DNA of 64,000 nt, from assembly GCF_014204895.1 (NCBI RefSeq), contig NZ_JACHMF010000001.1:5084001-5148000 (forward strand), read 5' to 3'. The notes beneath the pieces were generated by a model that worked only from the letters and a program-made list of their open reading frames with translations, searched no databases and had not been told where the DNA came from. Shown here piece after piece: positions 50,901 to 58,222 of this stretch (positions are counted from its first letter, which is position 1; every line of letters starts with the position of its first letter). The position numbers and the translations under genes were made by a program. Source of the stretch: Paractinoplanes abujensis (GTDB taxonomy: Bacteria; Actinomycetota; Actinomycetes; Mycobacteriales; Micromonosporaceae).

Positions 50901-51093
50901 AACTGGGGGCCTGCGAACTCCACAGGGCCTCGATCAGTTCCCCCGAGGGCACCTCGGCGCCCGGGCGGCAGAGCAACAGGGCGAGCAGGGCGCGTTGTTT
51001 GGGCGGACCGGCGGCCACAGCCACACCGTCCACCGTGACCGCTATCTCCCCGAACGCGAGGATGCGGATTTCGGCGAGCTCCGATGAGGACAC
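47881..51093 (-). CDS. AfsR/SARP-type regulator (wHTH-BTAD-NB-ARC-TPR)
   Basis: This regulator has 1070 aa. A winged helix (about 5-95: EIRILAFGEIAVTVDGVAV, KQRALLALLLCRPGAEVPSG, RNNLRTYVHGLRRILGED) is followed by the BTAD domain (about 100-240: DALTTYRQTAAALADELGIE). The STAND ATPase follows with Walker A GPAGIGKTS near 314 and Walker B LLMILDNAAS near 389, then TPR repeats to the end. AfsR-like proteins activate secondary-metabolite or developmental genes. The GTG at 51093 is chosen because TATCTT (51100-51105) ends 6 nt upstream; an ATG seven codons earlier would include the promoter. It is divergent from a small secreted protein. Confidence 0.9.
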   Translation of the reverse strand: MSSSELAEIRILAFGEIAVTVDGVAVAAGPPKQRALLALLLCRPGAEVPSGELIEALWSSQAPSSARNNLRTYVHGLRRILGEDRVSGNGRPGYRLHRDDLWTDVGHFEALCAAADRALADAEPDTARAALAEAVALRRGPAFGDVGPPAVVEDEAARLEERWLLAVEQRIELDLRRGSPAQVIGELSGLVKRHPWRERFAALLMLALYRSGRQTDALTTYRQTAAALADELGIEPGAELTELHQAMLRQDPALDRQSAVPAGADSPVVARPAELPPGSGHFTGRTREGTTLDAALADARISGRLPVLAVVGPAGIGKTSLVVEWAQRAVADFPDGQIFADLRGFSAEPVTPPADALRRLLWSLGVEADRVPAAIEEAAALLRSLLSGKRLLMILDNAASAEQVVPLLPGGTGNAVVVTSRNRLAGLIARHGARQLVLEPLAEDEALSLVARIAGPVRVRMEAAAARALVRRCSRLPLALCIAAADVAEDPAQTITEYLVEHRAEARARGNPELAVLAAFDLSLRGLSAGQQRLLLLLGVVPGPTFTADAAAALAGSTAEAVEPDLFRLVNAHFVQRRGGGRFAFHDLIREYTRTKAPAPERAAALHRLLEHYREFADAADRILQPGALRLPSVAGRDPFAGDVAAARSWFADESADLVAACRATGEPGHLATVAQLADTVGRYLWTRVDLDNWTVVAEAGARAARLGKDLRGQVAAQIALARIADCRCDFTTGVARYAEAAALARRAHWPEAEQLALGSTAALHGQLGDLRSAVRQLEASLTATRELGDRLHEGRTLQLLGAYRAEQGELRLAGDLFRQALAVIEKQGSRIGQAIILTNTAELSLLRGEFGEAARQAGRALSIADEVGHVSCRIGALVNLSAAWRGLGVAATALPYVQQALAIPAGLDARDLGVVLHEAAEVHDALGEPGRAIEYHRTAYRLTASAQARSPALTHAIALALAEHRWVRSGRAGTTAPDTPDPAVALAEARRYGYRGLEGFALAALAEISRDRGRPAEAARLAEQALRRQRESGRHTDPELLTAIIEAAGPQPVSDDTSGLGVGLSWGAQ

Positions 51094-51194
51094 GCCAGCA
51101 AGATAGACGTCCATCGTCGTACGGCGGAACGGTTCACGGCGGCCCGGGACGGCAAATATGCGCTGAATATGCGGGCGGCGCCTACGTTTCCGGC

Positions 51195-51632
51195 ATGCCA
51201 ACCATGCGCAAGATCGCCGGTACAGCCGCCCTGACTCTCGCGATGACGGGCGGTGCGCTGCTGAGCGGCGTCGGGCCCGCCGCGGCCTGGACGCAGCGGC
51301 ACTCCTGCGACAAGAGCCTGCACAACTGGACCGAGTACGGCTACCTGAACGCCGGCGTCTCCTGGTCGTCCAACGGCAGCGTCGAGACGAACTTCGAGAT
51401 GAACTCGAGCAAGGGCCCGATCAAATCGGAGTCGTTCGTGCGCCTGTTCTTCAGCGACGGGCGCACCCAGGACTACAAGTACACCCAGATCGTGGACCGG
51501 AGCAACGGCGGTGGCGGGATCACCTACAGCAACCCGGTGAACCACCCCGGCGTCACCAAGCTGATGTTCCACACCTACATCGGGCCCGACAGCAACGTCT
51601 GGGGCTGCGAGGAGTGGAAGTACCGTCCGTAG
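51195..51632 (+). CDS. Small secreted protein with two cysteines
   Basis: This 145-aa protein has a signal peptide (TMRKIAGTAALTLAMTGGAL through VGPAAA) giving a mature part of about 114 residues. The mature chain has one Cys near its start (RHSCDKSLHNW) and one near its end (VWGCEEWKY), probably a disulfide, and is rich in Ser, Asn, Thr and aromatic residues, as in secreted beta-proteins. No family is recognised. The ATG at 51195 has TACGTT (51183-51188) ending 6 nt upstream. Divergence from the AfsR-like regulator makes it a candidate target. Confidence 0.7.
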   Translation: MPTMRKIAGTAALTLAMTGGALLSGVGPAAAWTQRHSCDKSLHNWTEYGYLNAGVSWSSNGSVETNFEMNSSKGPIKSESFVRLFFSDGRTQDYKYTQIVDRSNGGGGITYSNPVNHPGVTKLMFHTYIGPDSNVWGCEEWKYRP

Positions 51633-51642
51633 CCCGCTTCGT

Positions 51643-51671
51643 CGCGGCGGAAGGCAGCGCCTTCCGCCGCG
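51643..51671. terminator. Bidirectional hairpin between convergent genes
   Basis: CGCGGCGGAAGGC (51643-51655), a 3-nt loop and GCCTTCCGCCGCG (51659-51671) form a perfect 13-bp stem, with further pairing CCCGC/GCGGG outside. It lies between the two stop codons and can end both transcripts. There is no T-run. Confidence 0.75.
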
Positions 51672-51679
51672 TTCGCGGG

Positions 51680-52315
51680 TTACTTGCGGATCCCGTCGTA
51701 GCGGTAGGGCTTGAAGCCGTCGTTGCGGATGTCCCTCACGTTGATCTTGCGGTGGTTCATGTCGTTGGTGGGGTTGCTCTCCTCGTACACCCAGAAGTCC
51801 GCCTTGGTGTCCGCGTCGACCCACTTGTCGAAGAGCACCGCGTGGTCGTCGTAGTGGACCAGGGCGTCGCCGCGGAGCAGGTCGTTCCAGTTGATGACGT
51901 GCGAGACCTGGTCCAGCGTCCGGGTCGTTTTGCTCGTCCTGAGCTTCCAGGCCATCGAGACGAAACCGGAGCAGTCCTGGCGGTACCGCTTGCCCTCATT
52001 GACGTCCCAGGCGGAAGAGGTGTCGTCGTACGGCACATTGCGGTTGAACCAGTCTTTCGCCCGCGTCATGACGGTGTCCCGCGAAACCGGCTTGCCGTAG
52101 CCGGCCGCGGCCAGTTCCACGTCCTCGGCGACGGTGAGCACTTCCTCCTTGCCCTCGCGGACGGCCACGGCCGCGGCGCCGCTTTGACTGCCGGGGTCGC
52201 GGGTGGCGATGACCCCGGCGGCCGAGGCGGAAACGGGGACCGAGACAACCGACACGGTGACGGCGGCGGCCGCGATCGCGGCCATCCGGATCCGGCGGTT
52301 CGTGGACCTGCGCAT
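51680..52315 (-). CDS. Secreted NlpC/P60-like amidase
   Basis: This 211-aa protein has a signal peptide (RRIRMAAIAAAAVTVSVVSV, cleavage near ASAAG). The mature domain has the papain-like pattern of amidases: catalytic Cys in YRQDCSGFVSMAWKL, then LLRGDALVHYDDHAVLFDKW with the His, and a polar third residue further on. It probably cleaves cell-wall peptide or amide bonds, outside the cell. The ATG at 52315 is preferred because the signal peptide starts there; AAGG lies about 10 nt upstream. It is convergent with the small secreted protein across a strong hairpin. Confidence 0.8.
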   Translation of the reverse strand: MRRSTNRRIRMAAIAAAAVTVSVVSVPVSASAAGVIATRDPGSQSGAAAVAVREGKEEVLTVAEDVELAAAGYGKPVSRDTVMTRAKDWFNRNVPYDDTSSAWDVNEGKRYRQDCSGFVSMAWKLRTSKTTRTLDQVSHVINWNDLLRGDALVHYDDHAVLFDKWVDADTKADFWVYEESNPTNDMNHRKINVRDIRNDGFKPYRYDGIRK

Positions 52316-52708
52316 CTGTGGCTTTCCTTTCCCGTACGGGGCGATGCCGCGCCGGCATCGACGGAAAGCTATCTGCGGGTCGCACACCATTCGTACATGC
52401 GCGGCCAACGGGAAATGTGCAGCCGTAGCACCCGCTGACGATGGTCACCATGCCCCACGCCTCGATTCCGGACGGCCGGAGATTGCGCGGTCATCGGCTG
52501 CGTGCCGGTTGCGGCCTGCTCGCGGCGGAGGTGACCGGTAAGGCGGCCTCGAGATGCCGGGCGTCCCCAGAACGCGCGCTCAAGAACGTGTTGTCGGCCG
52601 CCGTGGGCCGGGGCTCCGCCGAACGTAGACCGACATTGACCGGCATCGACCAGTGCTGACGTACGAATCAACAGCCAGAGGCCATGACCATTGTCATGAC
52701 CAGGTGGG
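52316..52708. other. 393-bp intergenic region with a gene fragment
   Basis: No intact gene is seen. It contains a 34-nt segment identical to part of the TSUP exporter gene (52576-52609) and, just past the rnpB 3' end, a small inverted repeat CATGAC-N4-GTCATG (52683-52698) that may aid termination. The frame around the 34-nt copy reads ALKNVLSAAVG and then diverges. Confidence 0.5.
52576..52609 (+). repeat. 34-nt direct repeat, copy 1
   Basis: This copy is identical to 53676-53709 over 34 nt, exactly 1100 bp upstream. It encodes ALKNVLSAAVG out of context, so it looks like a displaced fragment of the TSUP gene. Confidence 0.85.
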
Positions 52709-53122
52709 CGACGGACGAGTCAGCCTGTACGCCGGATTTTGTCCCGGTGACCGAAGTCGCCGTGGGCGGTCATCCATCTCGGCCGGCCGTTGCCGGCTCG
52801 GCTCTTGCGGCCTACCCGCAGGCTCGGGCGAGCAGCCCTCGAACGCCTGCGCCGGCCACCGCCTCGCGGCGGTGGCCTTGCTTGGCCTTGCTCCGGGTGG
52901 GGTTTACCTAGCCACCCCGGTCACCCGGGGTGCTGGTGAGCTCTTACCTCACCGTTTCACCCTTACCGGCCCCTGGGGGCCGGCGGTCTGTTCTCTGTGG
53001 CACTGTCCCGCGGGTCGCCCCGGGTTGCCGTTAACAACCACCCTGCTCTGCGGAGTCCGGACGTTCCTCGGCGGCACCCCGCGGGGGGCGCCGACGCGAC
53101 CGCCTGGCCGACTCGTCCGTCG
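52709..53122 (-). ncRNA. rnpB: RNase P RNA, bacterial type A
   Basis: Read on the minus strand, the conserved core of RNase P RNA is clear: GAGGAACGTCCGGACTCC (near 53060-53077), GGGACAGTGCCACAGAGAAC with ACAGACCGCC, GTGAAACGGTGAGGTAAGAG, CTAGGTAAACCCCACCCGGA with GCAAGG, CGAGATGGATGACCGCC, and the 3' element ACAAAATCCGGCGTACAGG. Helix P1 is a perfect 13-bp pairing of CGACGGACGAGTC (53110-53122) with GACTCGTCCGTCG (52709-52721), which sets both ends. The RNA is the ribozyme that matures tRNA 5' ends. A TAGAAT -10 box lies 7 nt upstream of the predicted 5' end. Confidence 0.95.
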
Positions 53123-53129
53123 TCCGGTC

Positions 53130-53135
53130 ATTCTA
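53130..53135 (-). promoter_or_regulatory. -10 box of rnpB
   Basis: TAGAAT on the minus strand ends 7 nt before 53122, the first base of helix P1, so the primary transcript probably starts at the mature 5' end. The -35 region would lie inside the 5' coding part of the divergent TSUP gene; no good -35 match is seen. Confidence 0.6.
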
Positions 53136-53141
53136 CTCATC

Positions 53142-53906
53142 ATGGATTTCGCACACGTCGCCCTGTTGCTGGTGGCCGGGGTCGCGGCCGGGGCGGTCAA
53201 CGCCATCGCCGGGGGCGGGTCGCTGATCACGTTCCCGAGTTTGATCGCGACGGGGTTGCCGTCGGTGGCGGCGAACGTCACCAATTCCGTCTCGGTCTTC
53301 CCCGGGTACGTCTCCAGCGTCGCGGGCAGCCGGGCGGATCTCGCGGGGCAGCGGGCCCGGCTGACCGCGACCCTGCCGGCGGGTGTGCTCGGTGCGGTCG
53401 CCGGCTGTGTGTTGCTGCTGGTCACGCCGGCCCGCGCGTTCGAGGTGATCGTGCCGTTCCTGGTGCTCGGGGCGGCCGCGACGCTCGCCTTCCAGCAGCG
53501 GCTGCGCGGCCTGGTCGGGCACCCGCGCGCCATGTCCAAGCGGCGGGCCGCGGTCTCGCTGCAGGCTGTGGTGTTCGTCGGCGCGATCTACGGCGGCTAT
53601 TTCGGTGCCGCGCTGGGCGTCATGTACGTGGCGGCGCTGGCCCTCATCCTGGACGAGCCGCTGAACCGCATCAATGCGCTCAAGAACGTGTTGTCGGCCG
53701 CCGTGGGCCTGGTCACGCTGCTGGTTTTCGCGGTTTTCGCCCCGGTCGACTGGGCTGCCGTGGCGATCTTGGCCCCGGCCACGGTCGTCGGCGGTTATGC
53801 GGGCGCCAGGCTGGCCCGCCGCCTGCCCTCGCATGTGCTCCGCGCCGTCATCGTCACGTTCGGCACGGCGATCGGGCTGCTCCTGCTGTATCGCGCGCTG
53901 ACCTGA
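53142..53906 (+). CDS. TSUP (TauE/SafE) family sulfite/organosulfonate exporter
   Basis: This 254-aa membrane protein has about eight helices in two TSUP halves. The first half begins GVAAGAVNAIAGGGSLITFP and the second repeats the pattern around GAIYGGYFGAALGVMYVAAL, with NALKNVLSAAVGL in between. The family exports sulfur compounds such as sulfite or sulfoacetate. The ATG at 53142 is chosen because everything upstream in frame is rnpB on the other strand. No ribosome site or good -10 is seen. Part of the gene (53676-53709) is repeated 1100 bp upstream. Confidence 0.85.
   Translation: MDFAHVALLLVAGVAAGAVNAIAGGGSLITFPSLIATGLPSVAANVTNSVSVFPGYVSSVAGSRADLAGQRARLTATLPAGVLGAVAGCVLLLVTPARAFEVIVPFLVLGAAATLAFQQRLRGLVGHPRAMSKRRAAVSLQAVVFVGAIYGGYFGAALGVMYVAALALILDEPLNRINALKNVLSAAVGLVTLLVFAVFAPVDWAAVAILAPATVVGGYAGARLARRLPSHVLRAVIVTFGTAIGLLLLYRALT
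53676..53709 (+). repeat. 34-nt direct repeat, copy 2 (inside TSUP gene)
   Basis: This is the in-context copy, encoding ALKNVLSAAVG between the two TSUP halves. The match to 52576-52609 stops abruptly at both ends. Confidence 0.85.
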
Positions 53907-53938
53907 GCGCCTTACACGATCCGGGGGCACGGCGAGCG

Positions 53939-53964
53939 TTATCCACACTCCAGGGTTGTCCTCA
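53939..53964 (+). other. Paired DnaA-box-like motifs, second site
   Basis: TTATCCACA (53939-53947), 8 bp, then TTGTCCTCA (53956-53964), one mismatch from the actinobacterial box. It has the same order and spacing as the site at 29515-29541 and also lies in an intergenic region, just upstream of the kinase-like gene. Confidence 0.4.
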
Positions 53965-54006
53965 GCGGCGGGAAATCGGGACGCCTGTTTCGCTACGCTC
54001 CGGCGC

Positions 54007-54606
54007 ATGAATCAGCGCGTTCCAACCCTGCTCTTCGTCATCGGGCCCCCGGCCGTGGGCAAGATGACCGTGGGCAACGCGATCGCCGCGCGCACCGGGT
54101 TCCGCGTGTTCCACAACCACCTGACGATCGAGCCGGTGCTGCGGTTCTTCGATTTCGGCACGCCGCCGTTCCACCGGCTGGTCGAGAGCTTCCGTGCGGG
54201 TGTGCTGGAGGAGGTGGCGGCCAGCGACCTGCCGGGGCTCGTGTTCACGTACGTCTGGGCCTTCGATCATCCGGGTGACGCCGAGGCCGTGTCGAAGTAC
54301 GCCGAGCCGTTCGTCAGGCGCGGTGGCCGGGTGCTGTTCCTCGAGCTCGAGGCGTCGCAGGAGGCCCGGCTGAAACGTAACGCGGGCGCGGACAGGCTGG
54401 CCGAGAAGGCCTCGAAGCGCGACCTCGGCCGTTCCCGGCTGCATCTGCTCGAGGCCGACGATCGTTACCGGCTCAACTCGACGACGGAGTTCGCGGGCCG
54501 TGACGACCATCTGCGCGTCGACAACACCGATCTGACGCCCGGCGAGGTGGCCGATCTCGCGGTCGAGCGGCTCAGTCTGCCTGGAAGGAGCGCTCGGCAA
54601 AGCTGA
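54007..54606 (+). CDS. P-loop kinase-like protein
   Basis: This 199-aa protein has Walker A VIGPPAVGKMTVGNAIA near residue 12, then HNHLTIEPVLRFFDFG, a DxD-like segment VFTYVWAFDHPGD, and an Arg-rich lid region RLKRNAGADRLAEKASKRDL. It resembles shikimate-kinase-like and other small-molecule kinases with a mobile lid. The substrate is unknown. The ATG at 54007 has TACGCT (53994-53999) ending 7 nt upstream. The last 35 bp overlap the convergent hypothetical gene. Confidence 0.8.
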   Translation: MNQRVPTLLFVIGPPAVGKMTVGNAIAARTGFRVFHNHLTIEPVLRFFDFGTPPFHRLVESFRAGVLEEVAASDLPGLVFTYVWAFDHPGDAEAVSKYAEPFVRRGGRVLFLELEASQEARLKRNAGADRLAEKASKRDLGRSRLHLLEADDRYRLNSTTEFAGRDDHLRVDNTDLTPGEVADLAVERLSLPGRSARQS

Positions 54607-55054
54607 CCCCACCGCGTTCGTCCGAGGTCAGACCCTTCCCCCGTACGAGTTGGGGAGCGCTCCGCAAATGCTGGCGGAACCCCCGCGCGCGCAGGTGGAA
54701 GCCGAAGTTGTGCCCCTCCACGTGCCACGACGGCTCGGGGTGCTGGTCGGGCGGGTCGACGCGGTGGATGTCGGCGATCTCCAGTTGCTCGAAGAGCGGC
54801 CCGAACTCCCCGCTGATCCCCCACGCGCCGTCGAAGACGAGCGTCGCCGGGGCGACCCAGCAGGCCGAGTCGGCCCAGTGCACGATGTAGTCCAGGTCGA
54901 TCATCAGCCGCACTTGGGGCAGCGCTCCGTCGGCGCTGTGCTCGGCCAGGCTCAGCCCGTGGATGCGGCAGTCGTGCCAGCCCATCACCGGGTAGTCCGC
55001 GTCGGTCCAGGTCGCCTTGGCCGGCGCCGGCGGCGGTTGCAGGGCTGCGGTCAT
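54572..55054 (-). CDS. Hypothetical soluble protein
   Basis: This 160-aa protein has Trp/His-rich blocks YPVMGWHDCRIHGLSLAE, MIDLDYIVHWADSACWVAPA and WGISGEFGPLFEQLEIADIHR, then WHVEGHNFGFHLRARGF. It looks like a beta-rich intracellular protein; I do not recognise a named family, although similar proteins are annotated as hypothetical in actinomycetes. The ATG at 55054 has GATACT 6 nt upstream; an ATG at 55078 is possible too. Its 3' end overlaps the kinase-like gene by 35 bp on the opposite strand. Confidence 0.62.
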   Translation of the reverse strand: MTAALQPPPAPAKATWTDADYPVMGWHDCRIHGLSLAEHSADGALPQVRLMIDLDYIVHWADSACWVAPATLVFDGAWGISGEFGPLFEQLEIADIHRVDPPDQHPEPSWHVEGHNFGFHLRARGFRQHLRSAPQLVRGKGLTSDERGGVSFAERSFQAD

Positions 55055-55108
55055 CGGCTCAGTATCGGCCTGCCGCATCCGCTATTCCGACATTTCGCCC
55101 GTGTCGTA

Positions 55109-55726
55109 TTAGTCCGAAATCCTTCTCAGGAACCGGCGGAAGTGCGGATCGAACCGGTCCGGGTCGGCGGCCACCAGCTCATCCCGCGCCCACCATCGCA
55201 CGCCGCGAAACTCGCCCTCGTCCACGGCGAGCTTCTGAGCCCGGTCGCACGGCAGCACGTACCAGAGGCTTACATCGGTATGCCCCGAGTCGATCCCGAC
55301 CGTACGGGTGACCGTGAGAAACACCGGCTCCTCCGGCACCCCCGTGCCGTCGAGCCCCAGCTCCTCACCGACTTCCCGTACGGCAGTCAGCCACGGATCC
55401 TCATCCGGCTCGACATGCCCGCCGGGCGGCAGCCACAGCCCCGCGTTCACATGATCAACCAGCAGGATCGCGCCGTCCCGAGGATCAACCGGCACCACGT
55501 ACGACACCAGGTGCCGATCAGGCGTAGCCGGCTTGACCCGGCGAAACACGTCATCGGTGCCGCCCAGCCAGTCGAGTACCAGCCGCCGGTGCTCACCCTC
55601 CAGCGCGTCCCCCGGCTCCAGCCGGCCCACCACAGAATGCACAACCGCCACCGACGCCCGCATCCGTGCATGCTCCCAGAGCCCGGTCCAACCGGCCCGT
55701 TCGGCCGCCAGGGTATACACCGTCAT
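55109..55726 (-). CDS. Nudix hydrolase
   Basis: This 205-aa enzyme has the Nudix box GHVEPDEDPWLTAVREVGEE followed by LGL, matching Gx5Ex7REUxEExGU, which binds the metal for pyrophosphate cleavage. Upstream, HLVSYVVPVDPRDGAILLVD and LWLPPGGH give the strand and loop that lead into the box. An N-terminal helical extension of about 70 residues precedes the fold. The substrate (nucleoside diphosphate derivative) cannot be told. The ATG is at 55726. The next gene downstream on this strand is the hypothetical protein 54 bp away. Confidence 0.88.
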   Translation of the reverse strand: MTVYTLAAERAGWTGLWEHARMRASVAVVHSVVGRLEPGDALEGEHRRLVLDWLGGTDDVFRRVKPATPDRHLVSYVVPVDPRDGAILLVDHVNAGLWLPPGGHVEPDEDPWLTAVREVGEELGLDGTGVPEEPVFLTVTRTVGIDSGHTDVSLWYVLPCDRAQKLAVDEGEFRGVRWWARDELVAADPDRFDPHFRRFLRRISD

Positions 55727-55871
55727 GGGTTACGCCGCCGGCCACATTCACCGCGGTGCGGCATCCAGGCAGCCGTGAAGGATGCCGGACCCCCACCCGC
55801 CTGGAGTCAACGCAGACCTGACCGGCGGACATCGCCATGCTCGGCCGTGGATCGGCGCGGCCCTCGATCGG

Positions 55872-56415
55872 TCAGAGGAAGCCGGGCTGACGGGCCGCGT
55901 CCCGATGAAGCGAAACCAGCTCAGCCAGCGGGATCGGCTTACGAGACGCTGCCGAGAGATCCTTGCCTCCTCTGGTCCAGGGCGGTGGCCGAGCGCTGAT
56001 CCCCTGATTCAACGCGACGCCGGCCACCTCCGCCTCCCACCCAGGCCACCGCAGACCCGCACAGAACCCGGTCAGCGCACCGGTAAGCATGGCCTCGAGC
56101 CACAGGCTCTGCCGGCAACCACGCGAACTGCCCGCCCATCACGTCGAACGCGACGATCAGACGACCAGCCTCGGGAACCATTTCGGCTGCTGCATCCGGC
56201 AACCCGTCACACCCACCGCCGAGCACTCGCAGCCAACCGTGATCGATCACCAGCCCACCGCTGCCGGCGACCACTGCCCCGAGCCACGACCTGGTCGAAA
56301 CCTCCAGGGCCGCCAGGCAGGCGGCAGCCCGCTGGGGATCGGCCGCCAGAATTTCCACCGGATACGGAGCTACCGCCGCCAACGCCGAGATCTCAGACCA
56401 TGCAGACTGCTCCAC
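55872..56415 (-). pseudogene. Broken DUF2625 family gene
   Basis: The N-terminal half (from ATG 56415) reads APYPVEILAADPQRAAACLA, STRSWLGAVVAGSGGLVIDHG and FDVMGGQFAWLPAEP, a clear DUF2625 start. The expected middle (YFAPDTLEW...GYxDF) is missing. The C-terminal half, LTGALTGFCAGLRWPGWEAE and SAASRKPIPLAELVSLHRDA, is present only in a different frame down to 55872. An internal deletion with a frameshift near 56080-56110 explains this. It is probably non-functional unless the sequence itself contains an error. Confidence 0.75.
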
Positions 56416-56493
56416 CGCGTCAGCCTCGCAGGAGGATCAACGATGCGACGCTCAGGGTCCGGCTGGACTGTCACTAGGCACCAGGTGCGTCCG

Positions 56494-57318
56494 TCAGCCT
56501 TTCAGGCCGGTGTGGGCCAGGCCTTCGATGAACTGGCGCTGGGCGATGACGAAGACGATCAGGACGGGGATGGCGGTCATGGAGGCCGCTGACAGTTGGA
56601 CGTTCCAGAGCTGGCCCTGGTAGGCGTCGGTGAACTGGGTCAGGGCCTGAGGCAGCGTGTATTTCGCCTGGGAGGAGATGTAGACGACCGGCTCCAGGTA
56701 CAGGTTCCAGCTGTGCAGGAACGTGAAGATGGCGACCGCGCCCAGGGCGGGGCGGGCCAGCGGCAGGGCGATGCGGCGGAAAATGGCGGGCCGGCCCAGG
56801 CCGTCCATGCGGGCGGCCTCTTCCAGTTCGCCGGGCAGGGTGATGAAGAACTGCCGCATGATGAACGTGGCCAGCACGCTGGGCGGGCCCAGCATGGGCA
56901 CCAGGATCAGCGGCCAGTGGGTGTCGACCAGGCCCAGGCTGTTGAAGATGCGGAACAGCGGGACGATCGTCACCTCGCTCGGGATGAGCAGGCCGACCAG
57001 TACGACCAGGAACAGCACGTTCTGACCGGGGAAGCGGATGCGGGCGAAGGCGTAGCCGGCCATCGAGGCCACGACCAGCGTGCCCGCGGTGACCACCACG
57101 GCGATGTAGGCGCTGTTCCAGTACTGCTGGGCGAAGGGCTGCATCTCGAAGACCTGACGCCACGGTTCCAGGCTCCACGAGGACGGGAGCAGCGACGGGG
57201 AGAAGATCTCGGCGTTCGGTTTGAAGGAACTCGTGATCATCCACCAGGTCGGGAACACGAACGGCACGCACAGGACGAGCAGGGTCCCGTACAGGAAAAG
57301 CTTGGTCTTAATGCTCAT
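56494..57318 (-). CDS. Sugar ABC transporter permease (MalG/CUT1 type)
   Basis: This 274-aa membrane protein has six helices, the second permease of a CUT1 carbohydrate importer. The EAA loop that contacts the ATPase reads EEAARMDGLGRPAIFRRIAL, and the N-terminal FVFPTWWMITSSFKPNAEIF is typical of MalG-like subunits. The ATG at 57318 overlaps the upstream permease by 11 bp. No ATPase gene is present, so a shared ATPase such as MsiK encoded elsewhere probably energises it, which is common in actinomycetes. Confidence 0.9.
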   Translation of the reverse strand: MSIKTKLFLYGTLLVLCVPFVFPTWWMITSSFKPNAEIFSPSLLPSSWSLEPWRQVFEMQPFAQQYWNSAYIAVVVTAGTLVVASMAGYAFARIRFPGQNVLFLVVLVGLLIPSEVTIVPLFRIFNSLGLVDTHWPLILVPMLGPPSVLATFIMRQFFITLPGELEEAARMDGLGRPAIFRRIALPLARPALGAVAIFTFLHSWNLYLEPVVYISSQAKYTLPQALTQFTDAYQGQLWNVQLSAASMTAIPVLIVFVIAQRQFIEGLAHTGLKG

Positions 57319-58222
57319 GGAAGACCCACCTTTTGCGCATCTGCCATTGCAGGACGGTCAGCGCGAGCACGATCAGGAACAGCAGCACGGAGAGCGTGGC
57401 GCCGTAGCCGAAGGCGTGGAATTGGAACGCCTGCTGGTACAGGTAGTAGACGAGAACCGTGGTGGACGTGCCGGGGCCGCCCTGGGTGAGGACGCTGATC
57501 TGCGCGAAGACCTGCAGCGAGCCGACCACGGTGATGATGGAGGTGAGCAGAACGGTCGGGCTGATCAGCGGCAGCGTGATGCGGCGGAAAATGGTCCACG
57601 GGCTGGCGCCGTCGGTGCGGGCGGCCTCGTACAGGTCCTGGGGAACGCCTTGCAGAGCCGCGAGGAAAAGCACCATGTTGAGGCCGACGTTCTTGAAGAC
57701 CTGCACGATGACGACGGCGGCCATGGCCGTTCCGCCGGAGCGCAGCCAATTGGGGCCGTCGATGCCGATCGTGTCCAGCAGACCGTTGATGCCGCCGTTG
57801 TCCTGCAGCAGGAAACCCCACACGATCGTCCACGCGAGCAGCGACACGACGACCGGGGAGAAGAACAGCACGCGGAAAACCGTGGTGCCGCGCAGTTTCT
57901 GGTTGAGCAGGACGGCCAGCAGCAAAGCCAGCGCGAGGTTGAGGACGACCAGCCCGATCGAGAAGAAAGCGGTCGCGCGCAGAACGGCGGGCACGTTCGG
58001 GTCGTCGGCGAGCTTCCGGTAGTTCTCGGCGCCGACGAAGGTGAACGTGTCGGCCAGCACGTTCCATTCGTGCAGGCTGTACCAGACCACCAGCACCAGC
58101 GGCACGAAGACGAACGCCAGCGAGCCGAGCAGGGCGGGCGTGATGAAGACGTACGCGGTCAGTTGATCACGCCGCCGCGTGGTCCAGAAGCGGCGGCGGA
58201 TCAACGCGGAGCCAACGGTCAT
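57308..58222 (-). CDS. Sugar ABC transporter permease (MalF/CUT1 type)
   Basis: This 304-aa membrane protein has six helices and a short N-terminal cytoplasmic stretch (RRRFWTTRRRDQLTAYVF). The EAA loop reads YEAARTDGASPWTIFRRITL, and PALLGSLAFVFVPLVLVVWY and LTQGGPGTSTTVLVYYLYQQ AFQF are family-typical. It pairs with the downstream MalG-type permease (11-bp overlap). Its ATG at 58222 overlaps the stop of the binding-protein gene by 4 bp (ATGA), so all three are coupled. Confidence 0.9.
   Translation of the reverse strand: MTVGSALIRRRFWTTRRRDQLTAYVFITPALLGSLAFVFVPLVLVVWYSLHEWNVLADTFTFVGAENYRKLADDPNVPAVLRATAFFSIGLVVLNLALALLLAVLLNQKLRGTTVFRVLFFSPVVVSLLAWTIVWGFLLQDNGGINGLLDTIGIDGPNWLRSGGTAMAAVVIVQVFKNVGLNMVLFLAALQGVPQDLYEAARTDGASPWTIFRRITLPLISPTVLLTSIITVVGSLQVFAQISVLTQGGPGTSTTVLVYYLYQQAFQFHAFGYGATLSVLLFLIVLALTVLQWQMRKRWVFHEH

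Noticed and set aside
52653..53141. Upstream extension of the TSUP exporter frame
   Set aside because: The extension lies entirely over rnpB on the opposite strand; the family alignment begins at the ATG at 53142.
52576..53709. 34-nt direct repeats as attachment sites of an integrated element
   Set aside because: Only 1.1 kb separates them, the interval contains rnpB and half an exporter gene, and no recombinase is near.
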